Of a stretch of DNA of 64,000 bases, positions 27,170 to 38,399 are shown one piece after another (the first letter of the stretch is position 1; each line of letters opens with the position of its first letter). The notes under the pieces were generated by a model. That model saw only the letters and a program-made list of their open reading frames with translations. It was not told the DNA's origin and ran no database searches. Position numbers and translations under genes: made by a program. Origin of the DNA: Amorphophallus konjac (Eukaryota > Streptophyta > Magnoliopsida > Alismatales > Araceae); contig JAHNEJ010001806.1 of assembly GCA_022559845.1 (NCBI GenBank), forward strand, positions 62,001 to 126,000, given 5' to 3'.

Positions 27170-28278
27170 AGCGGTTCCCAACAAATGTCACTATTTGGGA
27201 AGCCATTGCCTGGAGCAAAGACCTCAGAGAGGCTCTGGTCAAGATACTTCAAGATCCAGAGGCATATGAAGCCCATGTTGCAGAGTTGCAAGCCCAGGCA
27301 TATGAAGCACTCACAGCCAACATCTCCTTCACGGATAAAGACATGTTGCTGTCCTCTCCGTGTCATAATCGCCCCTTATATATGAAGGGGACGATTAATG
27401 GGCATGACGTGAATCGCATTTTGGTTGACGCCGGAGCAACTGTCAACATCATGCCTTTGAAGACTTTCAAGTCTCTATACTTGGCACCTTATTTGCAAAA
27501 GGTGACTGATGTCAAGATCTCGAGATTCAATCAGGGTTCCGAGGAGGCGCTTGGTCGGGTTGTGGTCAAGCTAGTTTTGGGCGATTTTGTCACCCAAGCG
27601 ACATTCTATATCATCAACTCCGACACATCTTACAAGATGCTGCTTGGAAGACCTTGACTTCATGAGAATTGGGTCGTTCCTTCAACTTTGCATCAGTGCA
27701 TTAAATATGCTAAGGAAGGGGAGCAACATACGGTCTTCGCAGATCAAGCCCCGTTCCATCCCAATGAGTGCCACCTGGCCGATGCTTCACTATATTTTGG
27801 GAAGCCCACTTTAACAATCCCCGAGTCTTTAAAAGACAAAGGGAAGCAAAAGGTGGACCCTGAAGTTGAGGAAGGGCAGCTTTTCATTGTTAACCAAGAC
27901 ATGGTAAAGCTGCACAAGCTGAGCCTCAGTGCCGCCTCCAAGCCGACTCAACCAGAAAAGCGGAATGTTGACTTTGAAGCCAACTTCATCAGTCGGGTCA
28001 TTGACGGGAGTATCTCCTTACCGCCGAAGTGCCTCCAGCTCTCGTCCCAACGGAAAGAGTATGAGGTGGAGCAATTGAAGACCTTCACAGTCTCCTATCA
28101 ACGGAGAAGGAGACGCAACAAGTGCAAGGGGGACAAGCCGATCATCTTTTACAAAGGTGATTTAGTCCCGCCGTGCCCCCCTGAAGATGACTTCGGTTGG
28201 GATACTCCCACCGATGTGGCGCCAGAGCCAGTTCAGGAGATGGATGATATGCCTAAATACATCAAAGGAAATGTGTGA
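27103..28278 (+). pseudogene. Tat-1 aspartic protease and linker, broken
   Basis: A retroviral-type aspartic protease domain is visible, with ILVDAGATVNIMPLKTF around GAC at 27427 (Asp-Ala-Gly as catalytic triad) and YKMLLGRP at the end of the fold. After LGRP a TGA (27655-27657) stands where related elements have Trp. The same frame reopens and runs as a linker to 28278. It would cut the Gag-Pol precursor. The stop and the following frame change at about 28279 make the pol of this copy non-functional. Confidence 0.82.
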
Positions 28279-28522
28279 AAAGTAGCACATCCCGCAGGCT
28301 CTGGACCCTGCGCGAGCGGCGTATTTCCATCAACTGTGGAACCCTCCGCAGGTCCGTGGGCAACCCCCCTTCTCCCGCAAAGATACAAGGGGCCTTGGCT
28401 ATGACCAGGAGACGGACTTCGAGGTCCACTTCGCAGTCAACACCATAGGACTGCTGCCTCTCCATCACGGGCAAGCAGAAGCTGAGCCCAAGGTTGATGA
28501 CTCTATAAGGAAGTCCGGTGAT

Positions 28523-29902
28523 GTGTCCTTGACACCCCCACCTTCATCAGGAGTCGACAATGATCACCCTTCAGAGGGAAGAGCAGCCCAGCCTGCTAAC
28601 TGTCGGCAAGATGAGGCCAGTCCTTCGACTTCAAGCCATGAGCAAGGGTGCTTCGAAGAATTTGAAGTCTATGAAGCAAACACTGATGATGAGGGAGACT
28701 TCGTCGACCTCCAACCAGCTCCACCGGAGCTTGAAGACGGTGGTCAGGCAACTGTGGACGAGTTGATTGAGATCAATCTCGGAAGCAAAAACGACCATCG
28801 TCCCACCTTCATAAGTGCTCTCCTCAGCGAGGAAGAAAGGCAGTCGTATCGACAGCTCCTAGAAGAGTTCAGGGATTGTTTCGCCTGGACTTACAAAGAA
28901 ATGCCCGGGCTCGATTCTTCTGTGGCTGAACATGAACTGGCAATACTTTCAACAGTCAAGCCAGTCGAGCAAGCTCAAAGGCGTATGCGCCACGAGCTGG
29001 AGCTGAAGGTCAATGCTGAGGTTGATAAGATGCTCAATGTGGACTTCATAGAGCCTTGCATGTACCCTGCGTGGCTCGCCAACATAGTCCCTGTCAAGAA
29101 GAAGAATGGCCAAGTCCGAGTCTGCATCGACTTCAGAGATTTGAATAAGGCATGTCCAAAAGACGACTTCCCTGTCCCAATCACTGAGACAATGGTTGAT
29201 GTGACCACTGGTCACGAAGTTTTGTCTTTTATGGACGGGTCGTCGGGCTATAATCAAATCCGCATGGCCGTCAAAGATAAAGACAATACGGCTTTCCGAT
29301 CTCCTAAGGGGATCTTCAACTATAAAAGGATGCCGTTCGGTCTGAAGAATGCCAGCGCAACCTATCAAAGGGCAATGACCAAGATCTTCGACGAGATGCT
29401 ACATGACATTGTCGAATGCTATGTTGATGATCTGGTCGTCAAGACAAAAAAGCGGGAGGATCACTTAGCTGACCTGCGTCGAGTCTTTGAAAGGCTCCGA
29501 CAATTTCAACTCAAGATGAACCCAATGAAGTGCGCCTTCGACGTCTCCAGCGGCAAGTTCCTGGATTTCATCGTCAGGTATCGAGGCATAGAAATTGACC
29601 CTGACAAAATCAAGGCTATAAGAGGACTACCTCCTCCCAAGAGATTGACAGAGCTCAGATCTCTTCAAGGGAGACTCGCCTATATTAGGCGGATTATTTC
29701 TAACCTCTCAGGAAGATGTCTACCTTTCGGCAAATTGATGAAGAAAGGAGCACCCTTCATATGGGACGAAGACTGTCAGAAGGCCTTCGAGCAAATCAAG
29801 GAGTATCTGCTGACTCCTCCAGTCTTAGGGGCACCCGTCAGAGGGAAACCCCCTATCGTACCATCTACAAAACCCCCTCGGGTTGCTCTCCATTCTCCCT
29901 AG
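28523..29902 (+). pseudogene. Tat-1 reverse transcriptase, RNase H deleted
   Basis: All main reverse transcriptase blocks are present in one frame: VRVCIDFRDLNKACPKDDFP, SFMDGSSGYNQI, PFGLKNASATYQRAM and the active-site YVDDLVVK (YVDD codons 29420-29431). The thumb/connection residues run to LLTPPVLGAPVRGKP. The frame is open upstream of the first ATG to about 28290. After GKP (about 29852) the expected RNase H sequence is absent and the reading passes into integrase C-terminal DNA in another frame. It would copy element RNA into DNA in cytoplasmic particles. Confidence 0.9.
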
Positions 29903-30309
29903 TCTATGGAGCTGAAGCGGTGGTCCCTGTGGAGATCGAGCTAGCATCTTACCGCGTTGCTGTGCACGCCGGATTGCCAGGCCAAGACCAATCTGAAATT
30001 GAAAGAAGGCTCGAGGAATTGTCCAACCTTGAGGGTCAAAGACTCAAAACCTACAAACACTTACAAGTGTATCAAGCCCACATGACACGTGCCTATGACA
30101 AGCTGGTCAAGCAAAGGGCGTTCAAGAAAGGCGACCTCGTCATGGTCAAAGAAAAGGAGGTTCTCGCGGGAAGAGCCAGCGGCAAACTCCAGCCCAATTG
30201 GCGTGGACCTTACGTCATCCAGAAGGTCTACGAAGGAGGGGCCTATACGGTCCTTGACCACAAGGGGGACAATCCCTTCCCTTCCCTCCTCTCAACGGCA
30301 AACATATGA
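29848..30309 (+). pseudogene. Tat-1 integrase C-terminal remnant
   Basis: In a different frame from the reverse transcriptase the sequence reads TPYRTIYKTPSGCSPFSLVYG, then AEAVVPVEI, and later KGDLVMVK, GKLQPNWRGPYVI and GGAYTVLD. These are the end of the integrase core and the GPY/F-like C-terminal module of plant gypsy elements. RNase H, the HHCC finger and most of the DDE core are missing, which fits one internal deletion of roughly 2 kb compared with usual Tat pol spacing. A further frameshift at about 30285 takes the true end (LNGKHMKLYHAPP) into another frame that stops near 30387. Confidence 0.85.
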
Positions 30310-30442
30310 AACTTTACCATGCGCCACCGCAAGAGTTTCTGCAGCAGTCCTCACAGGACAGTACCTCTCCTCAGTGAAGGTTTAAAAAAAAACAAAAACA
30401 AAAAAAATAAAAGGGGGTTAAAAATACTGATACCCCGACGGA

Positions 30443-30624
30443 CTCAGTCAGCCTTCAACGGTTGGCTGAGGGTAAAAAAGCCACAGACCCGGTCGAGGTG
30501 AAAACCCGAAAGGGCGCCTCGGGCAAAAATGGGCAACCCCTCGGTGTGAAAACCCGAAAGGGCGCACCGGAAAAAGCTAAAGGGGGCCAGCCTCGGCAAA
30601 AACCCGAAAGGGCAGTGAGGTTGG
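30443..30624 (+). ncRNA. Four-hairpin module, copy 1 (candidate structured RNA)
   Basis: Four stem-loops follow each other on the element's sense strand. H0 (30443-30470): CTCAGTCAGCC pairs with GGTTGGCTGAG around ttcaac. H1 (30494-30521): CGAGGTG pairs with CGCCTCG, enclosing AAAA and CCC-GAAA-GGG. H2 (30542-30569): CGGTGTG pairs with CGCACCG around the same core. H3 (30587-30624): CCAGCCTC pairs with GAGGTTGG around the same core. GAAA is a GNRA tetraloop. No transcript is known to me. The type 'ncRNA' means a candidate RNA structure inside the retrotransposon transcript, not an independent gene. Confidence 0.6.
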
Positions 30625-30639
30625 TAATGTGAAAAAAAA

Positions 30640-32220
30640 AATCCTCTCTCTGTCTATTCTATGGGTGGCTCTAAGTCAATGACTCCACCCCATCTCGACC
30701 AAAACATCATATTGATGTCAGGGCTACACCTTACATGTCATCCTATGACACCTAGTCCCACTGGCATTCTGACGGTGTCATACTTTGTCCCATCAGGCTC
30801 GACCTATGCATACCTCTTCCGGGCTGCCGGCCCATTCCGCCTATCGGCTTCCGGGTTCAGCTCGCGTGTCTCTTCTGAGCAGTTAAACCCGCTTACTCTC
30901 TTGTCCCACTGGGACTGGTCTTAGTATGCTCTCTCGGGCTGCCAACTTTTCATGCCTTTCGGCTCCTTTTCATTCTAGGGAATGGCCTATGTATGCTCTC
31001 TCGGGCTGCCAACCCTTCATGCCTTTCGGCTCCTTTTTCATTCTAGGGAATGGTCTCAGTATGCTCTCTCAGGCTGCCAACCCTTCATGCCTTTCGGCTC
31101 TTCTAACCTCCTTAGGATTGGTCTCAGTACGCCCTCTCGGGCTGTCAACCCATCATACCTTTCGGCTCATCTTATCTTCTTGGGATCTAGTCTCAGTATG
31201 CTCTCTCGGGCTACCAATCCATCGTGTCTTCTGGCACATGTCCCACCGGGTCTGGCCTCAGCATGTCCTCTCGGGCTGCCAACCCACATACTCGCCTATC
31301 GGCTTTCGGGTTTGACTTTCACGTCCCACTTGGGTGGTCAAACCCATCTTTGTCCCACCGGGAATGGCCTCAGTATGCTCTCTCGGGCTGCCAACCTATC
31401 TCGCCTATCGGCTCTCGGATTTGACTCTCACGTCCCACTAGGGCTGTCAAATCCACCCTTTTTCTTCTTCTGGGTCTGACCTCTGCATGCTCTCTCGGGC
31501 TGTCAACCCATCTCGCCTCTTGGCTTTAGACTTGCCTCATATATCCCACCGGGATCGTCAAGTTTACTCCCTTGTCCCCACGGGCTTGGCCTCAGCATGC
31601 CCTCTCAGGCTGCCAACCCTATTTGCCTATCGGCTCGTGGATTTGACTTATACGTCCCACCCGGGCTGTTGAATCCCTTCCTGTCATTGTTTCAGGTCTG
31701 GCCTCAGTATGCTCTCTCGGGCTGCCAACCCATCCCGCCTATCGGCCTCCAGGTTTAACCTGCATGTCCCTCTCGGACTGTTAAACCAACTCCTTTGTTG
31801 TTCCAACCGGGCTTGGCATATGCACACCCTTTTAGGGTTGCTAATCCGGTCAACCTTCAGGTATGGATTTGGCTAATTACGTCCCATTAGGGCAGTCGAA
31901 TTCACTCATCTTGTCATACCGGGCTTGGCTTCAGCATGCTCTCTCGGGCTGCCAACCCATTACACCTTTTGGTCTCACCGGGTTCGGCCTCAGTATGCTC
32001 TCTCGGGCTGCCAACCCATTATGCCTTTCGGCTCGTTTCTATCCTCTCGGGTGCGATCTCAGTACGCCCTCTCAGGCTACCAACCCGTTTCGCCTTTCGG
32101 CTCACAGATTTGATTTATTCGTCCTACCCGGACAATCAAATCTACCCACTTGTCCCATCTTTGCGGCACACACGTCCCTACGGGAGTGCCACCTTTTTCT
32201 CGCCTTTTGGCATTATAGGT
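30640..32220 (+). repeat. Degenerate tandem array, core CTCTCGGGCTGCCAACCC
   Basis: The phrase 'ctcagtatgctctctcgggctgccaaccca' followed by 'tcgcct(a/t)tcggctc' recurs about twenty times with spacing of roughly 50-130 bases. It gives repetitive ORFs in all plus-strand frames (Leu/Ser/Cys-rich) that are not genes. The array lies between the two copies of the hairpin module. Long repetitive 3' non-coding regions are usual in Tat elements. Confidence 0.85.
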
Positions 32221-32261
32221 TAAAAAAAAAACGGGGTTAAAAATATTGATGCCCCAGCGGA

Positions 32262-32444
32262 CTTGGTTATTTCCGTTAGGGGAGCAATCAAGGGCAAAAA
32301 GGCTTTAACCCGGCTAAGGTGAAAACCCGAAAGGGCGCCTTAGGCAAAAATGGGTACCCCTCGGTGTGAAAACCCGAAAGGGCGCACTGGAAAAAGTTAA
32401 AGGGGGCCAGTCCTAGCGAAAACCCGAAAGGGCGGTAGGGCTGG
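32262..32444 (+). ncRNA. Four-hairpin module, copy 2 (candidate structured RNA)
   Basis: Same order and nearly the same spacing as copy 1. H0' (32262-32292): CTTGGTT pairs with AATCAAG. H1' (32314-32343): CTAAGGTG pairs with CGCCTTAG. H2' (32362-32389): CGGTGTG pairs with CGCACTG using one G-U. H3' (32407-32444): CCAGTCCTAGCG pairs with CGGTAGGGCTGG with one mismatch. The three inner CCC-GAAA-GGG hairpins and their 5' AAAA bulges are identical to copy 1. Where stems differ from copy 1, both sides changed in H1 and H3, so pairing is kept. Confidence 0.6.
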
Positions 32445-33444
32445 TAAAGTGATGAAAAAAAAGAGACACATGCAAGAGGATGGAAGCAGAAACAGCTATG
32501 CTAAGCTCTATCCTTTATTCACTAATGTCATCAAGGGAGCCCCTCAAGCCTACGGCGAAGAGTCTACATCGGCACGCGCAAGACTGCGCTCCTCAGTCTC
32601 TTGGACCTCTCGCAAAATCTCCTGGAGCCCCCTCAAGCCTATGGCAGAGTCTACATCGGCGCGCACGAGACTGCGCTCCTCCTCGGTCTCTTAGACCTCT
32701 CGCAAAAGCTCCTGGACCTCTTGCAAGAGTTCCTCTATTCTTCGGGAGGCCATCTGCTCGCACTCATAGGCGGCCTCGACCAGGGCGCTCACCTCAGCCT
32801 GGGCCACCCGAAGTCTGCAAAGCTGCCGCTCCTCCGACTGAACCATCAGCTGAGTCCTCCGCCTCCGCTCCTGAATAGCGCGAAAGCGGGCGAACTCCTC
32901 CCATAAAGACGCAAGCTCAGTCATCCAGGCGTCCTGAGGGAGACCAAATGCATGCATCTGGCAATGCTACACCAAGTTGAGGACCATTCGGCCACTCCAT
33001 CCCAAGGGCCAGGAAACTTTGAAGCAGCTTTGAAGCCTCACTAGCTGAAGCTAAAACAAAGAAAGGAGTTGCCTCAGCCCGTGTACGGCCGACATCTACC
33101 CAGACCAACGTGCCCTAAGGGCTGGTCTACGTCAACCTTGGCTATCACAAGTCAGCAATTAGCCACCTTCAACATTCGGCGACATACCTCAGCGGTCAGC
33201 CGACACATCAACATGTTCAGCTACACCTCAGATGTTAGCCGGCACATCTTTGGCGACACCTCAACAGTTAGCCAGCTTTAACTTGCGGCTACACACCTCA
33301 GCGGTTAGCCGACACGTCCTCAGTGGCATCTCTGTGGTCAGCCAGCACCACGACTTTTGGCCAACACACCCCTAAGGGTTGGCCAATGTTGATTTCCAAC
33401 TATCACAGCTCAATAGTCAATCAACGACGACTCAGATGGATGCG
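32445..33444. other. Tat-1 3' non-coding DNA
   Basis: Short ORFs on both strands (for example 32691-32957 minus, with a heptad-like Glu/Arg/Leu composition) have no recognised domain. The stretch around 33160-33350 repeats phrases such as 'cacctcag(c/a)(g/a)(g/t)tcagcc(g/a)(g/a)cacatc', a loose tandem repeat. Position between pol and the polypurine tract makes this untranslated element DNA or a decayed extra ORF. Confidence 0.5.
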
Positions 33445-33780
33445 CCTCTTCGAGACAGGCCCCCGTCAACTCCGGGCCAACAAGTCTCTCAGAAGCAGGC
33501 CCCCATCAACTTTGGGTTAATAAGTCTCTCAGAAGCAAGCCCCCATCAACTCTAGGCCGACAAGTCTCTTAGAAGCAGGCCCCCATCAACTCGGGCCAAC
33601 AAGTCTCTCAGAAGCAGGCCTCCATCAACTTCGGGCTAACAAGTCTCTCAGAAGCAGGCCCCCATCAACTTCGGGTTAACAAGTCTCTCAGAAGCAAGCC
33701 CCCATCAACTCTAGGCCAACAAGTCTCTCAGAAGTAGGCCTACGTTAACTTCGGGACAACAAGCCTCTCCGAGACAAGTC
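33445..33780 (+). repeat. 40-bp tandem repeat, about eight units
   Basis: Units of 39-40 bp begin 'aagtctctcagaagcaggcc' and continue 'cccatcaactt(c/t)ggg(c/t)taac'. Unit starts are near 33482, 33522, 33562, 33601, 33641, 33681, 33721 and 33761, with a partial unit before. Only a few bases differ between units. Confidence 0.92.
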
Positions 33781-33880
33781 AGCATCAACCCTCAGCTTTC
33801 TGGAAAGCAACGAAGCAGTAAGGTGCAATTCTACAGAAGGCACGGACCGTCCGCCTCCGCCCCGACTTTGACGAACGTTC

Positions 33881-33893
33881 CGTGGGGGGTATT
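33881..33893 (+). other. Polypurine tract of Tat-1
   Basis: CGTGGGGGGTATT lies directly before the TG of the 3' LTR. The minus-strand Tat element has the related GTGGGGGCCATT before its 3' LTR. This is the expected plus-strand priming site. Confidence 0.75.
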
Positions 33894-35655
33894 TGTTGGC
33901 AGCAAATTTTGCTTTGCAAAAATACCTCTGCTTTTATTTAGTTGGAGCAGAAATGGGCCAACTTGGAGTTGGAAGACCCGTACGGGGTCGGAGGAACCCG
34001 TCCGGGGTCGGAGGGACCCGTACGGGGCCGCCCTCACCCGGACGGGTCCGCCCGGAGGTGGGCAAACCCGCGCGAGGCCACCCTTGGGCGGGCGGACCCA
34101 TCCGGGGTCGCCCGACCCCGGGCAGGTCCTGCCCGGGGTCCGCGACCCCGGGGAGGTCCTCCGGGGGTCGCGCGACCCCGGGAAGGTCCCGGACCATCCC
34201 GGGGACCTCCCACCCCGGGGAGGTCCCAGACCGTCCCGGGGGCGCGCGACCCCGGGGAGGTCCCGGACCGTCCCGGGGACCTCCCACCCCGGGGAGGTTC
34301 CATTCCCGCGCACGGACTTAAACCAATTTGAAAATGGGACCCCCCCGGGGTCATTTTCATCCTGCTGGACCCGTACGGGGTCGAACACTCCCGGGGAGGT
34401 TCCCCACTTCTATAAATAGACCCCCAGAGGTCCAAGGAAAAAAAAAGGAGAGAGAAGACACAAGTGACAACCTACGGAAGACACTTGAAGCATTTGTTCG
34501 TTTGTCTTGGCCCGCGTGGGGTAAGTCCCCGAGTCTTGTACTTATGCCCCTACGGGATATATTTACGTTTATGCCCCTCAGAGGGCCGTGTTTGTAATTA
34601 TGCCCCTCAGCGGGTCATGTTTATAAGTCTTTACGCCCCGGGACGACTAAGTCTTGTATTTCTGCCCTTATAATGGCGAAATTACAAAAATATCCTTCCC
34701 GGGACTGTAAAAGACCGAAGTCCTGTAATTTACAGTTATACCCTGTAATCTTTTGTAATTGGGACTATGTCCCTATCTCCCGCTCCAAAGTGGACGTTTG
34801 TACAGTCGACAATTCGCCGACAACCTTTGTACTCATATGGAATTGTAAAAGCACACAGCATGCTCCATGTGTATCCTCGAGGGAAAAATTGCATGAAAAC
34901 CCTTGGCTTTCCAAAATTGTGTATATACCCCTCCTTCGGCCAAATTGACAGATGTGTGCATTCCATGAAGCCCCTTGTCATTCCTTCGGTCCGGAAGTGT
35001 TGTCAACACAGTCCAGCACTCGGGTATCATCTCAAATCTAGGTCTAGGGTCTGGTAAAATTATCAAAATACCCTGTGACCTAAAAATGGCCTCAGAGCCC
35101 TTGAAACCCTCCAGAAATGGCCTCAATGCCTTGGGAAGTCAGGAATCCAATCCTACTTCCATTCCAGACCAGGAATTTCAGCAATGCCCCTGGCCTGGAA
35201 AATTACCAAAATACCCCTGGGTTGGTAAAATTATCGAAATACCCTCGGAGTCCAGAAAACTTCTCTCCATTTCAAAAATGCCTATGGCTCTCGCATATTT
35301 GCGTTTCTATTCCTAAATCTTAGGGTTTTGCTCAAACTTAGCCCTAATTTTATTAACTTGTTGGTGGTAAATGAGTGGTCATGGAGAGTCTCTCGAGTGA
35401 GCCTGCCCTCCACATCAGAACCCTTGTAGAAGCCTTTTGGGACCTCTTTGACAGTCAAACAAAGGTGTTCGGACGTTAGGCCGATGTAAATCAACACTGA
35501 CTCCGGTCAGTGGGGAAAGGTCCAGCACTCGAACCCAAATCGTCTGATACTATGCGTATCCACGGAATAAACCTCTCTACGCAGAGGAATGACTCTTTTC
35601 AAAAAGATGCCATTTATTTTATTTTTCCTACGTCGAAAATATTCCGTGTCCAACA
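33894..35655 (+). repeat. 3' LTR of Tat-1
   Basis: Begins TGTTGGCAGCAAATTTTGC and ends ...CCAACA, followed by the duplicated CCCTA. It has the same layout as the 5' LTR, with a differently arranged GC-rich U3 array (34000-34300) and TATAAATA at 34411-34418. The non-repetitive part differs from the 5' LTR by only scattered substitutions. Confidence 0.93.
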
Positions 35656-35660
35656 CCCTA

Positions 35661-38218
35661 TTACTTGGAAGCTCATTCTCATTCTCTGATTGTGTCCCCT
35701 CGGAGTCAACATATCTCACATTTATGGAGTGAGATATGACAATGCTTTTTCCCTTTCCTAGGTGATGCTTTTTGGTTGCCGCCTTTGTGCTTGGCCCTTC
35801 CTCTTCATTAACACCGGCAGCGATTTCAACATCTAGCCATGTGAGGTCCTCCCCTTCATCCACAAAATCTTCATTTTCTAGAGGATTAGCTATCCATTCG
35901 TTGCAATCATCAATGTCATCCAAAGAAATAGGATCATAGTCATTTTACTGAAGACGCAAATGACGAGCATGGAGACGTTGATTATATTGCACAAAAACGA
36001 GATCGTTCAGCTTCTTTTGCTCCAACCTATTCCTTTTCTTTGTGTGCACCTACAAGTATATTAGTTACAATCAATTAAACAAAAAAAACACTAATCTTTT
36101 ATGTACTTGAATATGGAATTATTCATCTAACCTGCTCAAATGTACTCCAATTGCGCTCACAACTAATGCACTACATGTCAAACTTAAGATCCGAATGGCT
36201 ATCTTTTGAAGGTTTGGTGTGGCAGTACCAAAGTTCAACCACCAAGTAGATAATTCACATTTCACAATAATTCTTACTCTAGATTGCAATGAAAATTAGA
36301 CAAGAAATTGAGAAAAACATCCATACCCGGAACCATAGAAGTGCGTTGCCTAATGGCCATTTCTCTCCCAAATAGCCCTTGGGCATACTGATAAGCTACA
36401 AGCTCCTTGAAAATTGCATCTTGGACTGAGACTTTTGGAGCTAGCTTTTCAATGCAATCATATAGCCCTTGCTTAACTTCTTGGTCATACTCAATTTTTG
36501 AATTAGAGAAATAAAGAGCTGGATTAAGATAAAGACTAGCTGTATGTAAAGGACGATGAATTTGAAAGTCCTACCGTCTATCAATGATTTCCCAAATTGG
36601 ACCATATTTGTCAAGCTTGTCATTTAATGCACTCTTAATACTCTCCTTTGCACGATCCATAGCCTCATAAATGTAGCTCATTGCTGGATTTTCTCCATCA
36701 ACCAACCGTAAAACCATAACAATGGGCTTATATATTTGCAATGAATATGCCACACCATTCCAAAAAGAAGTCTTTAAGATTATGCCCACTACCTTCTTCC
36801 CTTCATTTTTTTTGACCCACCGATTGTTACTAGCAAGCCAATCAGCATATGTAAACATCCTTCTCAAGCCATCTTTACAATCAAGCAGACTCTGTAAATT
36901 TAAGTAGTTGGTGGCAAAGCGAGTGACAGCTGCACGTGCAAGATTCTTGTTATTTGTATACTTTCTCATCATAGCAAGAATTCTTGTGTGCCCATAAATA
37001 AATGGAGTTACCAATTTGGCTCTACGAATGGTTTCTTTCATTGGAGACAATTTGGAAATGTCCTCCAACATCAAGTCTAAACAATGGGCAGCACATGGTG
37101 TCCAAAATAAATGAGGATGGGCTGCCATTAACATTTTCTCGACTGCCACATAACTAGACTCATTGTCTGTCACAATTTGGATGACATGTTGAACACCAAC
37201 TTCGTTAATAACCTTGTCCAATAAATCTGCCAACAATTTGACATCTTTCACATGTGCAGAAGCATCAATTGATTTCAAGAAAACAGTCTCGCCTAGAGAA
37301 AGAGAGTAAGACATAATGACAGTGAGAGACATAGAAATAAAAATAGAAAATATATTGAAAGTTGATAGTGAGAGACAGAGAAAGAAAAATCCCACCTGGA
37401 GAGTTCACAAGAAAGTTGATTACTGTTCGTCCCTTCACATCTGTCCATGCATCGGACATGATGCTACAACCATATCTCACCCAATTTTCTTTTTGGACAT
37501 CCACCAACTCTTAAGTTGTTTTTATCTCCTTATGTAAAAGAGTCTCACGAATCTCATGATAGCTAGGCCCTTTAAATCTCGAACCGTATTGTCCTACAGC
37601 TTCCAACATTATTTGAAAGCTAGGTAGACGCACAGTATTGAATGGGATGCCAGCTTGATAAATCCATCTACCTACATATTGACAAACTCTATCACGATGT
37701 TCCTTTTCCCATTTTTTATCTCTTACTGTCTTAACTTGTTCCGGATCAAGAGTGCAGAACTTGTCCATAGGACCCTTCATCCGTGGTGGCTTTGAAATAA
37801 CTAATGTCATGAAGTATATTAACTTGATAGACATCCAGAGATTGAGATTGACATGAATCCTTCAACAACTTATCTCTACCTTCCGTCTCCCTCACCATTT
37901 GTAGCTTCTCAGTTCTAGCTTTCTTGGCATTTTACATATATTCTCGGATTTTTAACTTCACTACATCCACGGGAACCTTCTGACAAGCTATCACATTTGT
38001 ACCTATGCCGGCTAAATGTTGTTTCAGCCAGTAAATCCCTCCTTTACTCACCTTTTTACAAAAATTACATGTTATCTCATCTCTATTTTGTGGATTGCAG
38101 AGATTCCATATTTCCACCCAATGTCTTTTGGTCTGCACTTTTCTACATTGGGCCCTTGAGTGCTTGCATTTGACGATGCACAAACAGACACAGAAGTAGG
38201 TGGTGTATACGTAGACAT
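35661..38218 (-). pseudogene. hAT transposase (BED, DUF659, dimerisation), broken
   Basis: The start is taken at ATG 38218-38216 (MSTYTPPTSVSV). A BED-type zinc finger follows (ITCNFCKKVSKGGIYWLKQH, about 38075-38010). A DUF659-like part reads YGCSIMSDAWTDVKGRTVIN (about 37480-37410). A 103-bp intron at 37293-37395 has GT..AG borders. The catalytic-domain region (IQIVTDNESSYV, PCAAHCLDLMLEDI) and the C-terminal dimerisation region (WWLNFGTATPNLQKIAIRIL, about 36230) complete the order. Lesions: a frameshift before the BED finger, in-frame stops after REYM, after EIKTT and after IIDRR, and a frameshift in the dimerisation block. The last exon is cut at 35656 by Tat-1; its final dozen residues lie at about 19270-19312. 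Such proteins bind and cut hAT ends in the nucleus. Confidence 0.88.
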
Positions 38219-38399
38219 CTTAAAACAAAATCAAACAACAAATTTAAATCATATTACAAAAATAAATCAAACAACAAATTTAAACCATATTACAAAAATA
38301 AATCAAACAACAAAAATAAATCAAACAACAAATGTAAAAAAATATTTTTACTAACTATTTATTGCCGACGTCGATTGCCGGCCCTGCACGAATCACGAT

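Larger units (their letters stand above)
19313..35655 (+). mobile_element. Tat-lineage Ty3/gypsy retrotransposon (Tat-1)
   Basis: This is a 16.3-kb element with two LTRs (19313-21087 and 33894-35655), flanked by a 5-bp target duplication CCCTA (19308-19312 and 35656-35660). Order: LTR, primer-binding region, gag with a 21-residue repeat and three CHHC modules, protease, reverse transcriptase, a deletion that removes RNase H and the integrase core, the integrase C-terminus, then 3.5 kb of repetitive 3' non-coding DNA, polypurine tract and LTR. Over about 400 aligned bases of the LTRs (20101-20500 versus 34670-35068) I count roughly ten differences, so insertion is fairly recent. Coding lesions make it non-autonomous. 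Confidence 0.93.

Noticed and set aside
30926..32240. Plus-strand ORFs with repeated SRAANP / SGCQPI words
   Set aside because: All three frames show the same kind of repeat translation over the CTCTCGGGCTGCC array, so no one frame is selected.
33445..33780. Possible CRISPR array (40-bp periodic units)
   Set aside because: Units are contiguous tandem repeats without unique spacers and lie in a plant retrotransposon.
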